Part shown: positions 20,185-29,203 of the stretch, in pieces
Layout: the number at the start of each line of letters is the position of its first letter
Position numbering within the stretch: position 1 is the first letter of the stretch
DNA from: Marinibaculum sp040216765
Lineage (GTDB): Bacteria > Pseudomonadota > Alphaproteobacteria > Ferrovibrionales > Ferrovibrionaceae
Direction: 5' to 3'
Assembly (NCBI GenBank): GCA_040216765.1
Contig: JAVJON010000042.1
Coordinates: 72,323 to 136,322 of the forward strand
DNA: 64,000 nt
Made by a program: the position numbers and the translations under genes
Notes under the pieces: model-generated
What the model saw: the letters and a program-made list of their open reading frames with translations, nothing else
Database searches by the model: none
What the model was told of the DNA's origin: nothing

Positions 20185-22056
20185 TCAGGCGCCGTCCCTG
20201 CCGTCCGGTGGCGGCTCCAGCCCGGCGGGCGGCGGGGCGGCGATACCGGCGGAGGGGGGCGGCCGGCTGCCGGGCCGGATTGCCGGCCGGCGCAACGCAT
20301 TCACGATGCGGCGCACGAGCTGGTAGCGCATCAGCCATGCGCCGCGGGGATCCAGTTCCACGCCCACCCGGACGATGCGCTGCTCCGCCATCTCTTCGAC
20401 CACCAGTTCGATCCGGTCCAGCATCACCCGATCGCCCACCACCAGGTGCCGCCGGCCGCGGCGCTCGATATAGGCCGCCAGGGTCATGAAACGGAACCGT
20501 TCGGGCACAGTGGCATCGTAGATCTCCGCCACTGCCTCCACCTTGACCGCCGCATCGAAGCTGAACTCGCCGAAGACGCCGGCAGAGCCGTGCACCCGCC
20601 GGCCGGCGAACAGCCGGTCCAGCAGATAGAGATTCTCCGGCGATGCCAGGGCCAGAACGGTATCGCCCTCCTGCAGGCGCTGCAGCGCCCCCCGGTCCAT
20701 CACCACCCCCTGCCGGATCACCCCGATCACCCGGGTGCGCGGCGGCAGCGGCACCTCCCGGAACGGATAACCCGTGGCAATCGCATCCTTGCCGACCCGG
20801 TAGCCGGCAATGTCGCGGTCGATGCCCTGGGCGATCTCCAGGTCCTGGCGCTCCACCGGGTCCTCCCGGGGCGGCAGTTCCAGGTCCAGCGCGCGGCCCA
20901 CCGGCGCGATGGTCCAGCCCTGCACCAGCAGCGACAGCAGCACCACGACGAAGGCCAGGCTGAAATAGCTCTCGGCGCCCGGCAGCTGCGCCAGCACCGG
21001 GACCGTCGCCAGGAAGATCGGCACGGCGCCGCGCAGGCCCACCCAGGAGATGAAGGCGATCTCCCGGCCGCTGAAGCGGAACGGCAGCAGGCAGGCGCCG
21101 ACCGCCAGCGGCCGCGCAAGGAACATCAGCACGGCTGCGATCGCCACGGCGCTCCACAGGTCGTCCAGCAGCCGGGTCGGCGTCACCAGCAGGCCCAGCA
21201 GCAGGAACATGGTGATCTGCATCAGCCAGGCCATGCCGTCCATGAAGCGGCCGACCAGCTGGCGGCCGCGATGGCGGCGATTGCCGACGATCAGCCCGGC
21301 CAGATAGATCGCCAGGAAGCCGGAGGCGCCGACCGACTGTGCTGCGGCGAAGGTCAGCAGCGCCGCCGCGACCGCCAGGATGGCGTAGAGCCCGGAGGCG
21401 ATCTCCAGCCGGTTGACCAGCCAGACGATGGCCTGGCCGCCGGCGATGCCGATCACCGCGCCGCCGGCCAGGTCGGCGACGAAGCCGGTGCCGATCGTCA
21501 GCCAGTCGCCGTCGAACGGCTGCAGCAGCAGGCTCACGCAGGTGATCGTCAGGAAGACGGCCATCGGGTCGTTCAGGCCGCTTTCCACCTCCAGGGTGGC
21601 ATTCACCCGCTTCTGCAGTTCCATGCCGGACACGTTCAGCAGGAAGAACACCGCCGCGGCATCGGTGGAGGAGATCACCGCCCCGATCAGCACCGATTCG
21701 ACGATGCCGAAGCCGAACAGGCCCCAGGCGACCGCCGCGACGATCCCGGTGGTCAGGAACACGCCCACGCTGGCAAGGGTCATCGCCGGCCACATCGCCA
21801 GCCTGAAATTCGCCCGCGGCGTCCGCATGCCGCCGTCGAACAGGATCACCGCCAGGGCGACCGAGCCGATGCCATAGACCAGGTCGAAGTCCTGGAAGTC
21901 GATGCCGCCGGGGCCTTCCTCGCCGGCCAGCATGCCCAGGCCCAGGAAGACCAGCAGCAGCGGCGCGCCGACCCGGCTGGAAACCATGCCGGCAAAGATG
22001 CTGAGCAGCACGAGCGCCGATCCCAGGAGGATCAGATGGTCCAGGCTGTCGGTCAC
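20185..22056 (-). CDS. nhaP2: Potassium/proton antiporter, CPA1 family, with RCK-C and CorC-type domains
   Basis: A 623-residue inner-membrane antiporter. About 12-13 hydrophobic segments occupy residues 1-390, with the conserved stretches ILFDGGMRTP, SSTDAAAVFFLL (transport-site Asp) and ESGLNDPMAVFLTI near 85-160. A TrkA-C (RCK-C) domain follows at about 400-480 (AIATGYPFREVPLPPRTRV), then a CorC/HlyC transporter-associated domain to about 570 and a Pro-rich tail. This order matches NhaP2/CvrA, which exports K+ in exchange for H+. It is transcribed alone, with a 274-nt divergent spacer to fic. Confidence 0.88.
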   Translation of the reverse strand: MTDSLDHLILLGSALVLLSIFAGMVSSRVGAPLLLVFLGLGMLAGEEGPGGIDFQDFDLVYGIGSVALAVILFDGGMRTPRANFRLAMWPAMTLASVGVFLTTGIVAAVAWGLFGFGIVESVLIGAVISSTDAAAVFFLLNVSGMELQKRVNATLEVESGLNDPMAVFLTITCVSLLLQPFDGDWLTIGTGFVADLAGGAVIGIAGGQAIVWLVNRLEIASGLYAILAVAAALLTFAAAQSVGASGFLAIYLAGLIVGNRRHRGRQLVGRFMDGMAWLMQITMFLLLGLLVTPTRLLDDLWSAVAIAAVLMFLARPLAVGACLLPFRFSGREIAFISWVGLRGAVPIFLATVPVLAQLPGAESYFSLAFVVVLLSLLVQGWTIAPVGRALDLELPPREDPVERQDLEIAQGIDRDIAGYRVGKDAIATGYPFREVPLPPRTRVIGVIRQGVVMDRGALQRLQEGDTVLALASPENLYLLDRLFAGRRVHGSAGVFGEFSFDAAVKVEAVAEIYDATVPERFRFMTLAAYIERRGRRHLVVGDRVMLDRIELVVEEMAEQRIVRVGVELDPRGAWLMRYQLVRRIVNALRRPAIRPGSRPPPSAGIAAPPPAGLEPPPDGRDGA

Positions 22057-22145
22057 AACGGGGATCCCTGCGGCGAGGGGCGATACGCTATCGTGGGCTG
22101 CGCGTAGTCAACGAGCAACGATCACACGACAAAGGAGGCGACATC

Positions 22146-22304
22146 GTGGCGGTCGGCACGCCGGCCTTCGGGATGGCGAGTATCCCGATCGCGCATCCAA
22201 CACGTCGGGGGCGACGAGCTGACCGTAGTCGTTTCTGCATCTGTTGCGCCCTTTGCAATCCAATTTGCACCACGATAATCGAAAACGCATATTCTCCTAT
22301 GTGA
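22146..22304 (+). CDS. Possible small protein upstream of fic (52 codons)
   Basis: A GTG-start frame with a strong ribosome binding site (AAAGGAGG at 22131-22138) and a stop 26 nt before the fic start. Residues about 42-47 read TTIIEN, which fits the (S/T)xxxE(G/N) motif of Fic antitoxins, but near the C-terminus rather than in an N-terminal helix. The rest is Cys- and Arg-rich with no known domain, and the codon use is not typical of the neighbours. The frame also spans the candidate fic promoter. It may be chance. Confidence 0.22.
   Translation: MAVGTPAFGMASIPIAHPTRRGRRADRSRFCICCALCNPICTTIIENAYSPM
22252..22279 (+). promoter_or_regulatory. Candidate sigma70-type promoter of fic
   Basis: TTTGCA (22252-22257) and GATAAT (22274-22279) are separated by 16 nt in a locally AT-rich stretch, 52 nt upstream of the fic start. 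Confidence 0.4.
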
Positions 22305-22330
22305 TTTGCCCATGCGACAGGAGGCCAGCG

Positions 22331-23875
22331 ATGGCGCGCGATGCGGGATCGGTCGCTGGCCAGGCATGGCTGCGCAGGGCATTCGGCACGCATGTGCCCA
22401 CCGCCGCGGTGGAAAGCAGAATTGTCGCCGGTGCCAGGCGGACTGTCGTGCGAGAGGACCAGACAACCGAGTTCTACCCGCGTGCCTATGCGCCCGCGGA
22501 AACGGTGCGCGGGCATTTGCGATTCGCATTGCGCTACGAACCGCTGGACATGGGCGTCCTGGCTGCAACCATGAAGGCGGTGGATCCGGAGGCGATCAGG
22601 CAGTGGGTCTTGAGCGAGCCGACGGGCGAGTACAGCCGCCGCGCCTGGTTCTTCCATGAAACGTTCGCGGGCAAGGCGCTCGACCTGCCGAATGCGGACA
22701 TGGGCAACTATGTCGCGGCACTGAATCCAGAAAAGCAACTCGTCGCGCGCACTCGGAAATCGCGACGCCACCGGGTCGACGACAACCTACTGGGCGGCTC
22801 CGGAATGTGCCTGACGGTTCGGCGAACCGACCGCTTGGCCGGCCAGATGAAACTGCGACTGGACCAGGACGCGGCCGAACTGGTCGATGCCTGCGACCCG
22901 CCCTTGCGGCACAGGGCTTTGAGCTATCTCTACACGAAGGAAACCCGATCATCCTTTGCAATTGAGGGAGAGAGGCCGAGCGAACGCAGAACGGCGCGTT
23001 TCGTTGCCGCACTCAGGGCTGCGCAGACCTTCGACCCGGCCAGCAAGCAGGCCTTCCTGGACCTGCAGCAGGAAATCCTGGATCCACGCTACGCTGCGAC
23101 CGACTGGCGGCAGTTCCAGAACTTTGTCGGAGAGACCGTTCAAGGCTACCGGGAAGACGTGCATTTCGTGTGCCCCCGTCCCCAGGACGTTCCGGGCCTC
23201 ATGGCAGGCTGGATGAGGATGACGCGAAGGCTGATCGCCGCGGCCGACACGACCGCCAGGTTGCGCCCGCTCTCGCCGGCGCGGGCAGATCCGGTCGTGG
23301 CCGCCGCCCTCTCGGCCTTCGCGTTCGTCTTCGTGCACCCTTTCGAAGACGGGAATGGCCGCACCCACCGCTTCTTGATGCACCACATTCTTGCCAGGAC
23401 GGGCTACAGCCCAGCGGGCGTGATCTTCCCGGTATCGGCCGCGATCATGCGGGACAGGCCCAGCTACGATGCAGCCCTGGAGAGCTTCTCCAAGCCCTCG
23501 ATGAAGCATGTGGACTGGGCCTGGACCACGAAGGGCAACGAGATCGTCGTCCGCAACGATACTGCGGATCTCTACCGCTACTTCGATGCTACGGCGATCG
23601 TCGAATATTTCTACGATCGGGTCGCCGACACGGTTCAAAAGGACCTAAAGGACGAGCTGGACTTCATTGCGATCTTCGACCGCGCACTTGCCGCGGCCCG
23701 CAGCATCGTCGATATGCCAGATCGCAGGCTGTCCCTGTTTGTTAGCCTCTGCATGCAGAACGGCGGCCGGATCTCGGCTGGCAAACGCAAGGCACAGTTC
23801 CCGGAACTGCGGGACCGGGAAGTCGCGGCAATGCAGGACGCCATCCGCGCCGCCGGGCAGAGGGACGAAGAATAG
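22331..23875 (+). CDS. Fic-domain protein (AMP-transferase type) with internal inhibitory motif
   Basis: A 514-residue Fic protein. The catalytic loop HPFEDGNGRTHRF begins at His336 and matches HPFx(D/E)GNGRxxR exactly, which predicts AMPylation of a target hydroxyl group. The inhibitory motif (S/T)xxxE(G/N) is present in the same chain as Ser208-Phe-Ala-Ile-Glu212-Gly213, upstream of the Fic core, so this is a class II, self-inhibited Fic. The N-terminal 150 residues match nothing I recognise. The C-terminal 100 residues may form a winged-helix-like part. The start at 22331 has GGAGG 6 nt upstream. The codon mix is somewhat more AT-rich than the neighbours, which hints at acquisition. Confidence 0.87.
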   Translation: MARDAGSVAGQAWLRRAFGTHVPTAAVESRIVAGARRTVVREDQTTEFYPRAYAPAETVRGHLRFALRYEPLDMGVLAATMKAVDPEAIRQWVLSEPTGEYSRRAWFFHETFAGKALDLPNADMGNYVAALNPEKQLVARTRKSRRHRVDDNLLGGSGMCLTVRRTDRLAGQMKLRLDQDAAELVDACDPPLRHRALSYLYTKETRSSFAIEGERPSERRTARFVAALRAAQTFDPASKQAFLDLQQEILDPRYAATDWRQFQNFVGETVQGYREDVHFVCPRPQDVPGLMAGWMRMTRRLIAAADTTARLRPLSPARADPVVAAALSAFAFVFVHPFEDGNGRTHRFLMHHILARTGYSPAGVIFPVSAAIMRDRPSYDAALESFSKPSMKHVDWAWTTKGNEIVVRNDTADLYRYFDATAIVEYFYDRVADTVQKDLKDELDFIAIFDRALAAARSIVDMPDRRLSLFVSLCMQNGGRISAGKRKAQFPELRDREVAAMQDAIRAAGQRDEE

Positions 23876-23881
23876 ACGTCA

Positions 23882-23907
23882 GGGGCCGCAGGCGGGCGCG
23901 CGGCCCC
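23882..23907. terminator. GC-rich hairpin between convergent fic and acyl-CoA dehydrogenase genes
   Basis: GGGGCCGC / GCGGCCCC (8 bp) with a 10-nt loop, located 6 nt after the fic stop and 8 nt after the stop of the opposing gene. There is no T tract on either side, so termination is only suggested by position. Confidence 0.35.
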
Positions 23908-23915
23908 GCTCCAGG

Positions 23916-25052
23916 CTACACCCGCAGCGCCCGCCCGATCACGATGCGCTGCACGTCCGAGGTGCCTTCGTAGATCTGGCAGACCCGCACGTCGCGATAG
24001 ATCCGCTCGACGGGATAGTCCGACAGGTAGCCATAGCCGCCATGCACCTGGATCGCCGCGGAACAGACCCGCTCCGCCATCTCCGAGGCGAACAGCTTGG
24101 CCATGCTCGCCTCCTTCAGGCAGGGCCGGCCGGCATCCTTCAGCCTTGCGGCATGATGGGTGAGCTGGCGCGCGGCCTCAATCTCGGTGGCCATGTCGGC
24201 CAGCCGGAAGGCCACCGCCTGGTGGCCGATGATCGCCTGGCCGAAGGCCTCGCGCTCTTCCGCGTAGGCGAGCGCCGCATCCAGCGCGGCGCGGGCCATG
24301 CCGATCGCCTGCGCGGCGATGCCGATGCGGCCGCTCTCCAGGTTGGCCAGCGCGATGCGGTAGCCCTCGCCCGGGCTGCCCAGCATCTGCCCCGCCGCGA
24401 CCTTCACCCCGTCCAGTACGATCTGGCAGGTGTCGGAGCTGCGCTGGCCGAGCTTGCTTTCCACCCGTGCCACCTGGAAACCCGCTGCGTCGGTGGGCAC
24501 CGCAAAGCAGCTGAGCCCCTTCTTGCCGGCATCGGGGTCGGTGACGGCGAAGACCAGGGCCAGGCCCGCGATGGAACCGGAGGTGATGAACTGCTTGGTG
24601 CCCGACAGGGCCCAGCCGTCGCCATCGGCCTGCGCCCGGCAGCGCAGCGCCGAGGCGTCGGAGCCGGCCTGCGGCTCGGTCAGGCAGAAGGCGCCGATCA
24701 TGGACCCGCCGGCCAGTTGCGGCAGCCAGTCGCGCTTCAGCGCCTCGCTGCCATATTGCAGCAGGGCGGCGCAGACCGGGGAATTGTTGACCGACATGAT
24801 GGTGGAGATCGCGCCGTCGGCCGCCGCCACCTCCTCCAGCGCCAGGATATAGGACAGGAAGTCGGTGCCCGCCCCGCCCCAGGCCTCCGGCACGGTCATG
24901 CCCATCAGGCCCAGGCCGCCCATCTCCGCCAGCAGGTCGCGCGGCGGCATGCCGCTGCGGTCGCGCTCCGCGGCGCCCGGCGCCAGCCGCTCCGTGGCGA
25001 AGGCCCGCGCGGTGTCGCGGATCATCGCCTGGTCCTCGGTGAACAGGGTCAT
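23916..25052 (-). CDS. Acyl-CoA dehydrogenase (short-chain type)
   Basis: A flavoenzyme of 378 residues that makes a 2,3-enoyl-CoA and passes electrons to ETF. The landmarks are CLTEPQAGSDASAL near 122-135, GTKQFITSG near 148, and the C-terminal HGGYGYLSDYPVERIYRD followed by QIYEGTSDVQR, whose Glu is in the usual catalytic position of short- and medium-chain enzymes. It starts 4 nt inside the RidA gene (ATGA junction) and so is the third gene of thiolase-ridA-acd. Butyryl-CoA or a branched acyl-CoA is a plausible substrate. Confidence 0.9.
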   Translation of the reverse strand: MTLFTEDQAMIRDTARAFATERLAPGAAERDRSGMPPRDLLAEMGGLGLMGMTVPEAWGGAGTDFLSYILALEEVAAADGAISTIMSVNNSPVCAALLQYGSEALKRDWLPQLAGGSMIGAFCLTEPQAGSDASALRCRAQADGDGWALSGTKQFITSGSIAGLALVFAVTDPDAGKKGLSCFAVPTDAAGFQVARVESKLGQRSSDTCQIVLDGVKVAAGQMLGSPGEGYRIALANLESGRIGIAAQAIGMARAALDAALAYAEEREAFGQAIIGHQAVAFRLADMATEIEAARQLTHHAARLKDAGRPCLKEASMAKLFASEMAERVCSAAIQVHGGYGYLSDYPVERIYRDVRVCQIYEGTSDVQRIVIGRALRV

Positions 25053-25522
25053 GCCGCGCCTGCCGGCAGGTCGGGCGCCGGCTTGCGGGCGGTGACCTCG
25101 ATCTCGATCAGGATCTCCGGCTCGATGAAGCCGCAGATCACCGCGGTCGCCGCCGGCTTCGCGCCCGACAGGTATTCGCCGAAGATCGGCGCCACGATGC
25201 GGAAGTCGTGCCGGGTGGCAAGGTAGTAGGTCACCCGCACCACATCGTCGAGCGAGGCGCCGGCCTCCGTCAGGGCCGCGGCGATATTGCGGAACGCCTG
25301 GTGCGTCTGGCTGCTGACATTCGCCTCGATCCGCATCCGGGTAAAGTCGTAGCCGGTGGTGCCGGAGACGAAGACCCAGTCGCCGGCCGGGTCCGGCCAG
25401 ACCACGGCCCGGCTGTAGCCGGCGATCGCCTCGAAGGTGGAGCCGCTGGTGATCCGCTGCCGCGGATCCGGCGGCAATGGTGGCGGCAGGTCCGGGGGCG
25501 GCGGCATTTCGGGCCGGCTCAC
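25049..25522 (-). CDS. RidA/YjgF family protein
   Basis: A 157-residue protein of the RidA family, which hydrolyses reactive enamines/imines, or acts in specific catabolic steps. Family features: YSRAVVWPDPAGDWVFVSGTTG near 40, a FRNIAAALTEAGASLDDVVRVTYYL block near 85-110, and PAATAVICGFIEPEILIEIEVTA with the strand holding the usual Arg replaced by another residue. The GTG at 25522 overlaps the thiolase stop (GTGA), and the gene's own stop overlaps the next ATG; coupling on both sides is clear. The Pro-rich N-terminus is unusual, so a start at the internal ATG (25507) is possible. Confidence 0.82.
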   Translation of the reverse strand: MSRPEMPPPPDLPPPLPPDPRQRITSGSTFEAIAGYSRAVVWPDPAGDWVFVSGTTGYDFTRMRIEANVSSQTHQAFRNIAAALTEAGASLDDVVRVTYYLATRHDFRIVAPIFGEYLSGAKPAATAVICGFIEPEILIEIEVTARKPAPDLPAGAA

Positions 25523-26706
25523 TGCATGAGCTCCACCGCGACCGCCGTGGCCTCGCCGCCGCCGATGCACAGCGAGGCAATCCCGCGACGCCCGCCCCGG
25601 CGCTGCAGCGCCGCCAGCAGGGTGACGATCAGCCGTGCCCCGGAGCAGCCGATCGGATGGCCCAGCGCACAGGCGCCACCGGCCACGTTCACCCGGTCGG
25701 GCGACAGCTCCAGGTCGCGCAGCGCCGCCATGGCGACCACCGCAAAGGCCTCGTTGATCTCGAACAGGTCGACATCGCCGAGGTCCCAGCCGGTCTTCTC
25801 CGCCAGCTTGCGCATCGCGCCGACCGGCGCCGTGGTGAACCAGGCCGGCGCCTGCGCATGGCCGGCATGGCCGACCAGGCGGGCGACCGGCGTCAGGCCG
25901 CGCCGCTCCGCCTCCCCCAGGCTGGTCAGCACGAGCGCCGCGCCACCGTCGGAGATCGACGAGGAATTCGCCGCCGTCACCGTGCCGTCCTTGCGGAACG
26001 CCGGCTTCAGCTGCGGGATCTTCGCCGGATCGGCCTTCAGCGGCTGCTCGTCGTCGCTCACAACCTGCGCGCCGCCGCGGCCGCTGACCGTGACGGGCAC
26101 GATCTCGGCGGCGAACTCGCCGCCTTCCACCGCCGCGCGGGCGCGGCGCAGCGATTCCACCGCATAGGCATCCTGCGCCTCGCGGGTGAACTGGTAGCTC
26201 TGCGCCGTATCCTCGGCGAAGGTGCCCATCAGGCGCCCGGGATCGTAGGCATCCTCCAGCCCGTCCAGGAACATATGGTCCTTCACCTCGCCATGGCCGA
26301 GGCGGAAGCCGCCGCGGGCCTTGGGCAGCAGGTAGGGGGCATTGCTCATGCTCTCCATCCCGCCGGCGACCACCAGCTGCGCGCTGCCGGCGCGGATCGC
26401 GTCGGCGGCCATCATCGCCGCCTTCATGCCCGACCCGCAGACCTTGTTCAGGGTCGCGCAGGGCACCGCGTCGGGCAGGCCGGCGCCCTTGGAGGCCTGC
26501 CGCGCCGGTGCCTGGCCGAGCCCGGCCGGCAGGACGCAGCCCATCACCACCTCGTCCACCCGGTCCGGCGCCACCCCGGCGCGCTCGACCGCGGCGGCGA
26601 TCGCGGCGGCGCCCAGCTGCGTGGCCGACTTGTCCTTCAGCGCGCCCTGGAAGCCGCCCATCGGCGTCCGTGCGGCGCCGACGATGACGATGTCCGACTT
26701 GTCCAT
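25519..26706 (-). CDS. Acetyl-CoA C-acyltransferase (thiolase)
   Basis: A 395-residue thiolase. The acyl-enzyme Cys90 lies in NKVCGSGMKA. The C-terminal catalytic parts are intact: EINEAFAVV, GGACALGHPIGCSGAR (His and the second Cys region) and CIGGGEATAVAVE. It catalyses the reversible cleavage of acetoacetyl-CoA or a longer 3-ketoacyl-CoA. GGAGGAAGCGG precedes the ATG at 26706. It is the first gene of a three-gene operon with RidA and an acyl-CoA dehydrogenase, and is divergent from aidB. Acetoacetate from the leucine operon could be a source of its substrate. Confidence 0.92.
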   Translation of the reverse strand: MDKSDIVIVGAARTPMGGFQGALKDKSATQLGAAAIAAAVERAGVAPDRVDEVVMGCVLPAGLGQAPARQASKGAGLPDAVPCATLNKVCGSGMKAAMMAADAIRAGSAQLVVAGGMESMSNAPYLLPKARGGFRLGHGEVKDHMFLDGLEDAYDPGRLMGTFAEDTAQSYQFTREAQDAYAVESLRRARAAVEGGEFAAEIVPVTVSGRGGAQVVSDDEQPLKADPAKIPQLKPAFRKDGTVTAANSSSISDGGAALVLTSLGEAERRGLTPVARLVGHAGHAQAPAWFTTAPVGAMRKLAEKTGWDLGDVDLFEINEAFAVVAMAALRDLELSPDRVNVAGGACALGHPIGCSGARLIVTLLAALQRRGGRRGIASLCIGGGEATAVAVELMQ

Positions 26707-26848
26707 TCCGCTTCCTCCATGCCGGCCGGCCGGCGCCGCGGCGCTCCCGCCGGGAACGTCATGCCGGCGCCACCGGCTTGCGTTATCTTGTGCCACACTC
26801 ACATGAAGAAAACACCCGGCCCCGGGCCCCATTGCAGGGAGGATCGTC

Positions 26849-28528
26849 ATGTCCGAAGCAGGCGAGAGCCACGCCGTCCTGGCCACGCCCCATGCCACGC
26901 ACGAGGTGACGAACCAGCCGCCGGCGCTGGAAGACTACAACCTGTTCACCAGCGACACGGCGCTGCGCGAAGGCGTGGTGCGCGAAGGCGCGGACTGGGC
27001 GCAGGACGGGCTCGCCGCCTTCGGCGCCCGGATCGGCAGCGCGGAGATGATCGAGGCCGGCGCCCTGGCGAACCGGCACGAGCCGGAACTGCAGAGCTTC
27101 GACCGGTTCGGCCATCGCATCGACAAGGTCGAGTTCCATCCCGCCTATCACAAGGTGATGGCCGCCAGCATAGCCGAGGGCCTGCACGCCTCGCCCTGGT
27201 CGGACCCGCGGCCCGGTGCCCAGGTCCGGCGGGCGGCGGGGATGATCATGATGGCGCAGGTCGAGGTCGGCCATCTCTGCCCGGTCAGCATGACCTATGC
27301 CAGCGTGCCGGTGCTGCGGCACCAGCCGGCGCTGGCCGGCGCCTGGGTGCCGAAGATCCTGAGCCGCGACTACGACCCGCGTTTCCTGCCCGCCGCCGGG
27401 AAGCATGCCCTGCAGATCGGCATGGGCATGACCGAGAAGCAGGGCGGTTCCGACGTGCGCAGCAATACCAGCCAGGCGGCGCCGCTGGAGGGCGGCGGGC
27501 CCGGCAGCGCCTATGCCATCACCGGCCACAAATGGTTCATGTCGGCGCCGATGTGCGATGCCTTCCTGATCCTGGCACAGGCGCCGGACGGGCTGTCCTG
27601 CTTCCTGCTGCCCCGCTTCCTGCCCGACGGCAGCCTGAACGCGATCCGCATCCAGCGCCTGAAGGACAAGGTGGGCAACCGCTCCAATGCCTCCTCCGAG
27701 GTCGAGTTCGCCAACGCGACCGGCTGGCTGGTCGGCGAGGAGGGTCGCGGCATTCCCACGATCATCGAGATGGCCTCCTACAGCCGGCAGGAATCGGCGC
27801 TGGCCAGCACCGGCCTGATGCGCCAGGCAGTGGTGCAGGCGGTGCACCATGCACGGCATCGGCGCGCCTTCCAGCGCCACCTGATCGACCAGCCGCTGAT
27901 GACCAACGTGCTGGCGGACATGGCGCTGGAGGTCGAGGCCGCCACCGCGCTGATGCTGCGGCTGGCCCGCGCCGTCGATGCGCAGGGCGACGACCCGCTG
28001 GAAGAGGCGCTGCGCCGCATCGTCACCCCGGCGGCGAAATACTGGATCTGCAAGCGCGGGCCGATCCTGGCGGCGGAGGCGATGGAGGTGCTGGGCGGCA
28101 ACGGCTATGTGGAGGATTCGATCATGGGCCGCCTGTATCGCGAGATGCCGGTGAACTCGATCTGGGAGGGCTCCGGCAACGTGATGTGCCTGGACGTGCT
28201 GCGGGCGATGCAGCGCAACCCGGAATCGCTGGAGGCGCTGCTGGCCATGCTGCGGGACGCGTCCGGCGCCGACCGGCGGCTGGATGCCGCGATCCGGCGG
28301 ATCGACGCGGCGCTGGCGCGCCCGGCGGAGCTCGAGGCGCAGGGCCGCCGCTTCGTCGAGCTGCTGGCCGTGAGCCTGCAGGCCGCCCTGCTCGCCACCG
28401 CGGCGCCGGCCGCCGTGGTCGACGCGTTCTGCGCCAGCCGGCTGGACGGGGATTGGGGCCATGCCTTCGGCACCCTGCCCGGCGGCAGCGACCAGCGGGC
28501 CATCGCCGAGCGGGCATTCGCGGCATGA
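26849..28528 (+). CDS. aidB: AidB-like acyl-CoA dehydrogenase family protein
   Basis: A 559-residue member of the AidB branch of acyl-CoA dehydrogenases. In E. coli AidB is an FAD protein of the adaptive response to alkylation and can bind DNA. Matching features: the N-terminal NQPPALEDYNLF, TEKQGGSDVRSNTS (about 192-205), GHKWFMSAPMCDAFL, and REMPVNSIWEGSGNVMCLDVLR, where the usual catalytic Glu region is altered as in AidB. The C-terminal basic domain is present. GGGAGGA precedes the ATG. The stop overlaps the next gene by ATGA. No ada or alkB is near. Confidence 0.88.
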   Translation: MSEAGESHAVLATPHATHEVTNQPPALEDYNLFTSDTALREGVVREGADWAQDGLAAFGARIGSAEMIEAGALANRHEPELQSFDRFGHRIDKVEFHPAYHKVMAASIAEGLHASPWSDPRPGAQVRRAAGMIMMAQVEVGHLCPVSMTYASVPVLRHQPALAGAWVPKILSRDYDPRFLPAAGKHALQIGMGMTEKQGGSDVRSNTSQAAPLEGGGPGSAYAITGHKWFMSAPMCDAFLILAQAPDGLSCFLLPRFLPDGSLNAIRIQRLKDKVGNRSNASSEVEFANATGWLVGEEGRGIPTIIEMASYSRQESALASTGLMRQAVVQAVHHARHRRAFQRHLIDQPLMTNVLADMALEVEAATALMLRLARAVDAQGDDPLEEALRRIVTPAAKYWICKRGPILAAEAMEVLGGNGYVEDSIMGRLYREMPVNSIWEGSGNVMCLDVLRAMQRNPESLEALLAMLRDASGADRRLDAAIRRIDAALARPAELEAQGRRFVELLAVSLQAALLATAAPAAVVDAFCASRLDGDWGHAFGTLPGGSDQRAIAERAFAA

Positions 28529-29022
28529 GCCCGGCGGCCCTCGCCCGTCCGGCCCTCGCCGCCCTGCTGCTCGCCCTCGCCGCCCCGGCGCCGCCGGCCC
28601 ATGCCGATGCCGCGCGGGACGAGGCGGATATCCGCCGCGCCCTGGAGCGCTGGACCGCCGACTTCAACGCCGGGCGCGCCGACGGGATCTGCGACCTGTT
28701 CGCGCCGGACCTGCGCGCGCGCTACCAGGGCCAGCCCGAGAAACGCTTCGACACGCTGTGCCCCGCCCTGCAGGAAGATTTGAGGACCGGCCGCCTGGCG
28801 TACCGCTACGACCTGGAGTTGCAGGAGATCATGGTCTCCGGCGACATGGCCGCGGTCCTGCTGGTCTGGCACCTGTCCGTGACCGACCCCGCCACCGGCA
28901 AGGTCGAGCGCAGCAGCGACCAGGGCCTCGACATCTTCCGCCGGCAGCCCGACGGGCAGTGGCGCATCGCCCGGTTCATCGCCTTCCCCCGCCCGGCACT
29001 TCCGCCTGTCGCACGGGATTGA
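28525..29022 (+). CDS. Secreted SnoaL/DUF4440-like protein
   Basis: A 165-residue protein with a signal peptide (hydrophobic core about 7-20, PAHADA cleavage region near 24-30). The mature part is an NTF2-like fold: IRRALERWTADFNAGRADGICDLFAPD, a middle strand AVLLVWHLSVTDP, and the C-terminal SSDQGLDIFRRQPDGQWRIARF. Such domains are ligand-binding pockets or small enzymes; no catalytic residues can be assigned. The ATG overlaps the aidB stop (ATGA), which implies translational coupling, an odd link between a cytoplasmic flavoprotein and an exported protein. Confidence 0.8.
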   Translation: MSPAALARPALAALLLALAAPAPPAHADAARDEADIRRALERWTADFNAGRADGICDLFAPDLRARYQGQPEKRFDTLCPALQEDLRTGRLAYRYDLELQEIMVSGDMAAVLLVWHLSVTDPATGKVERSSDQGLDIFRRQPDGQWRIARFIAFPRPALPPVARD

Positions 29023-29203
29023 TCGGATGATTGTGCCGTCCAACGGGCCTTCCTGACCTTAAAGGAAACCCGTCCTTCGCCAATATTGACCTTTCCGATT
29101 GGAAATATCCAAACCTCACCCGGAACCCACTTCTCCGGCATTTACAGAATATTCACACCTATGCTCCCTATATGCTTCCAAACAGTTCCGGGAGGATTCG
29201 CGT

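Noticed and set aside
25477..29022. An 1181-codon plus-strand frame spanning the thiolase and aidB
   Set aside because: It runs antisense to the thiolase and out of frame through aidB; only its last part is real, in frame as the SnoaL-like gene.
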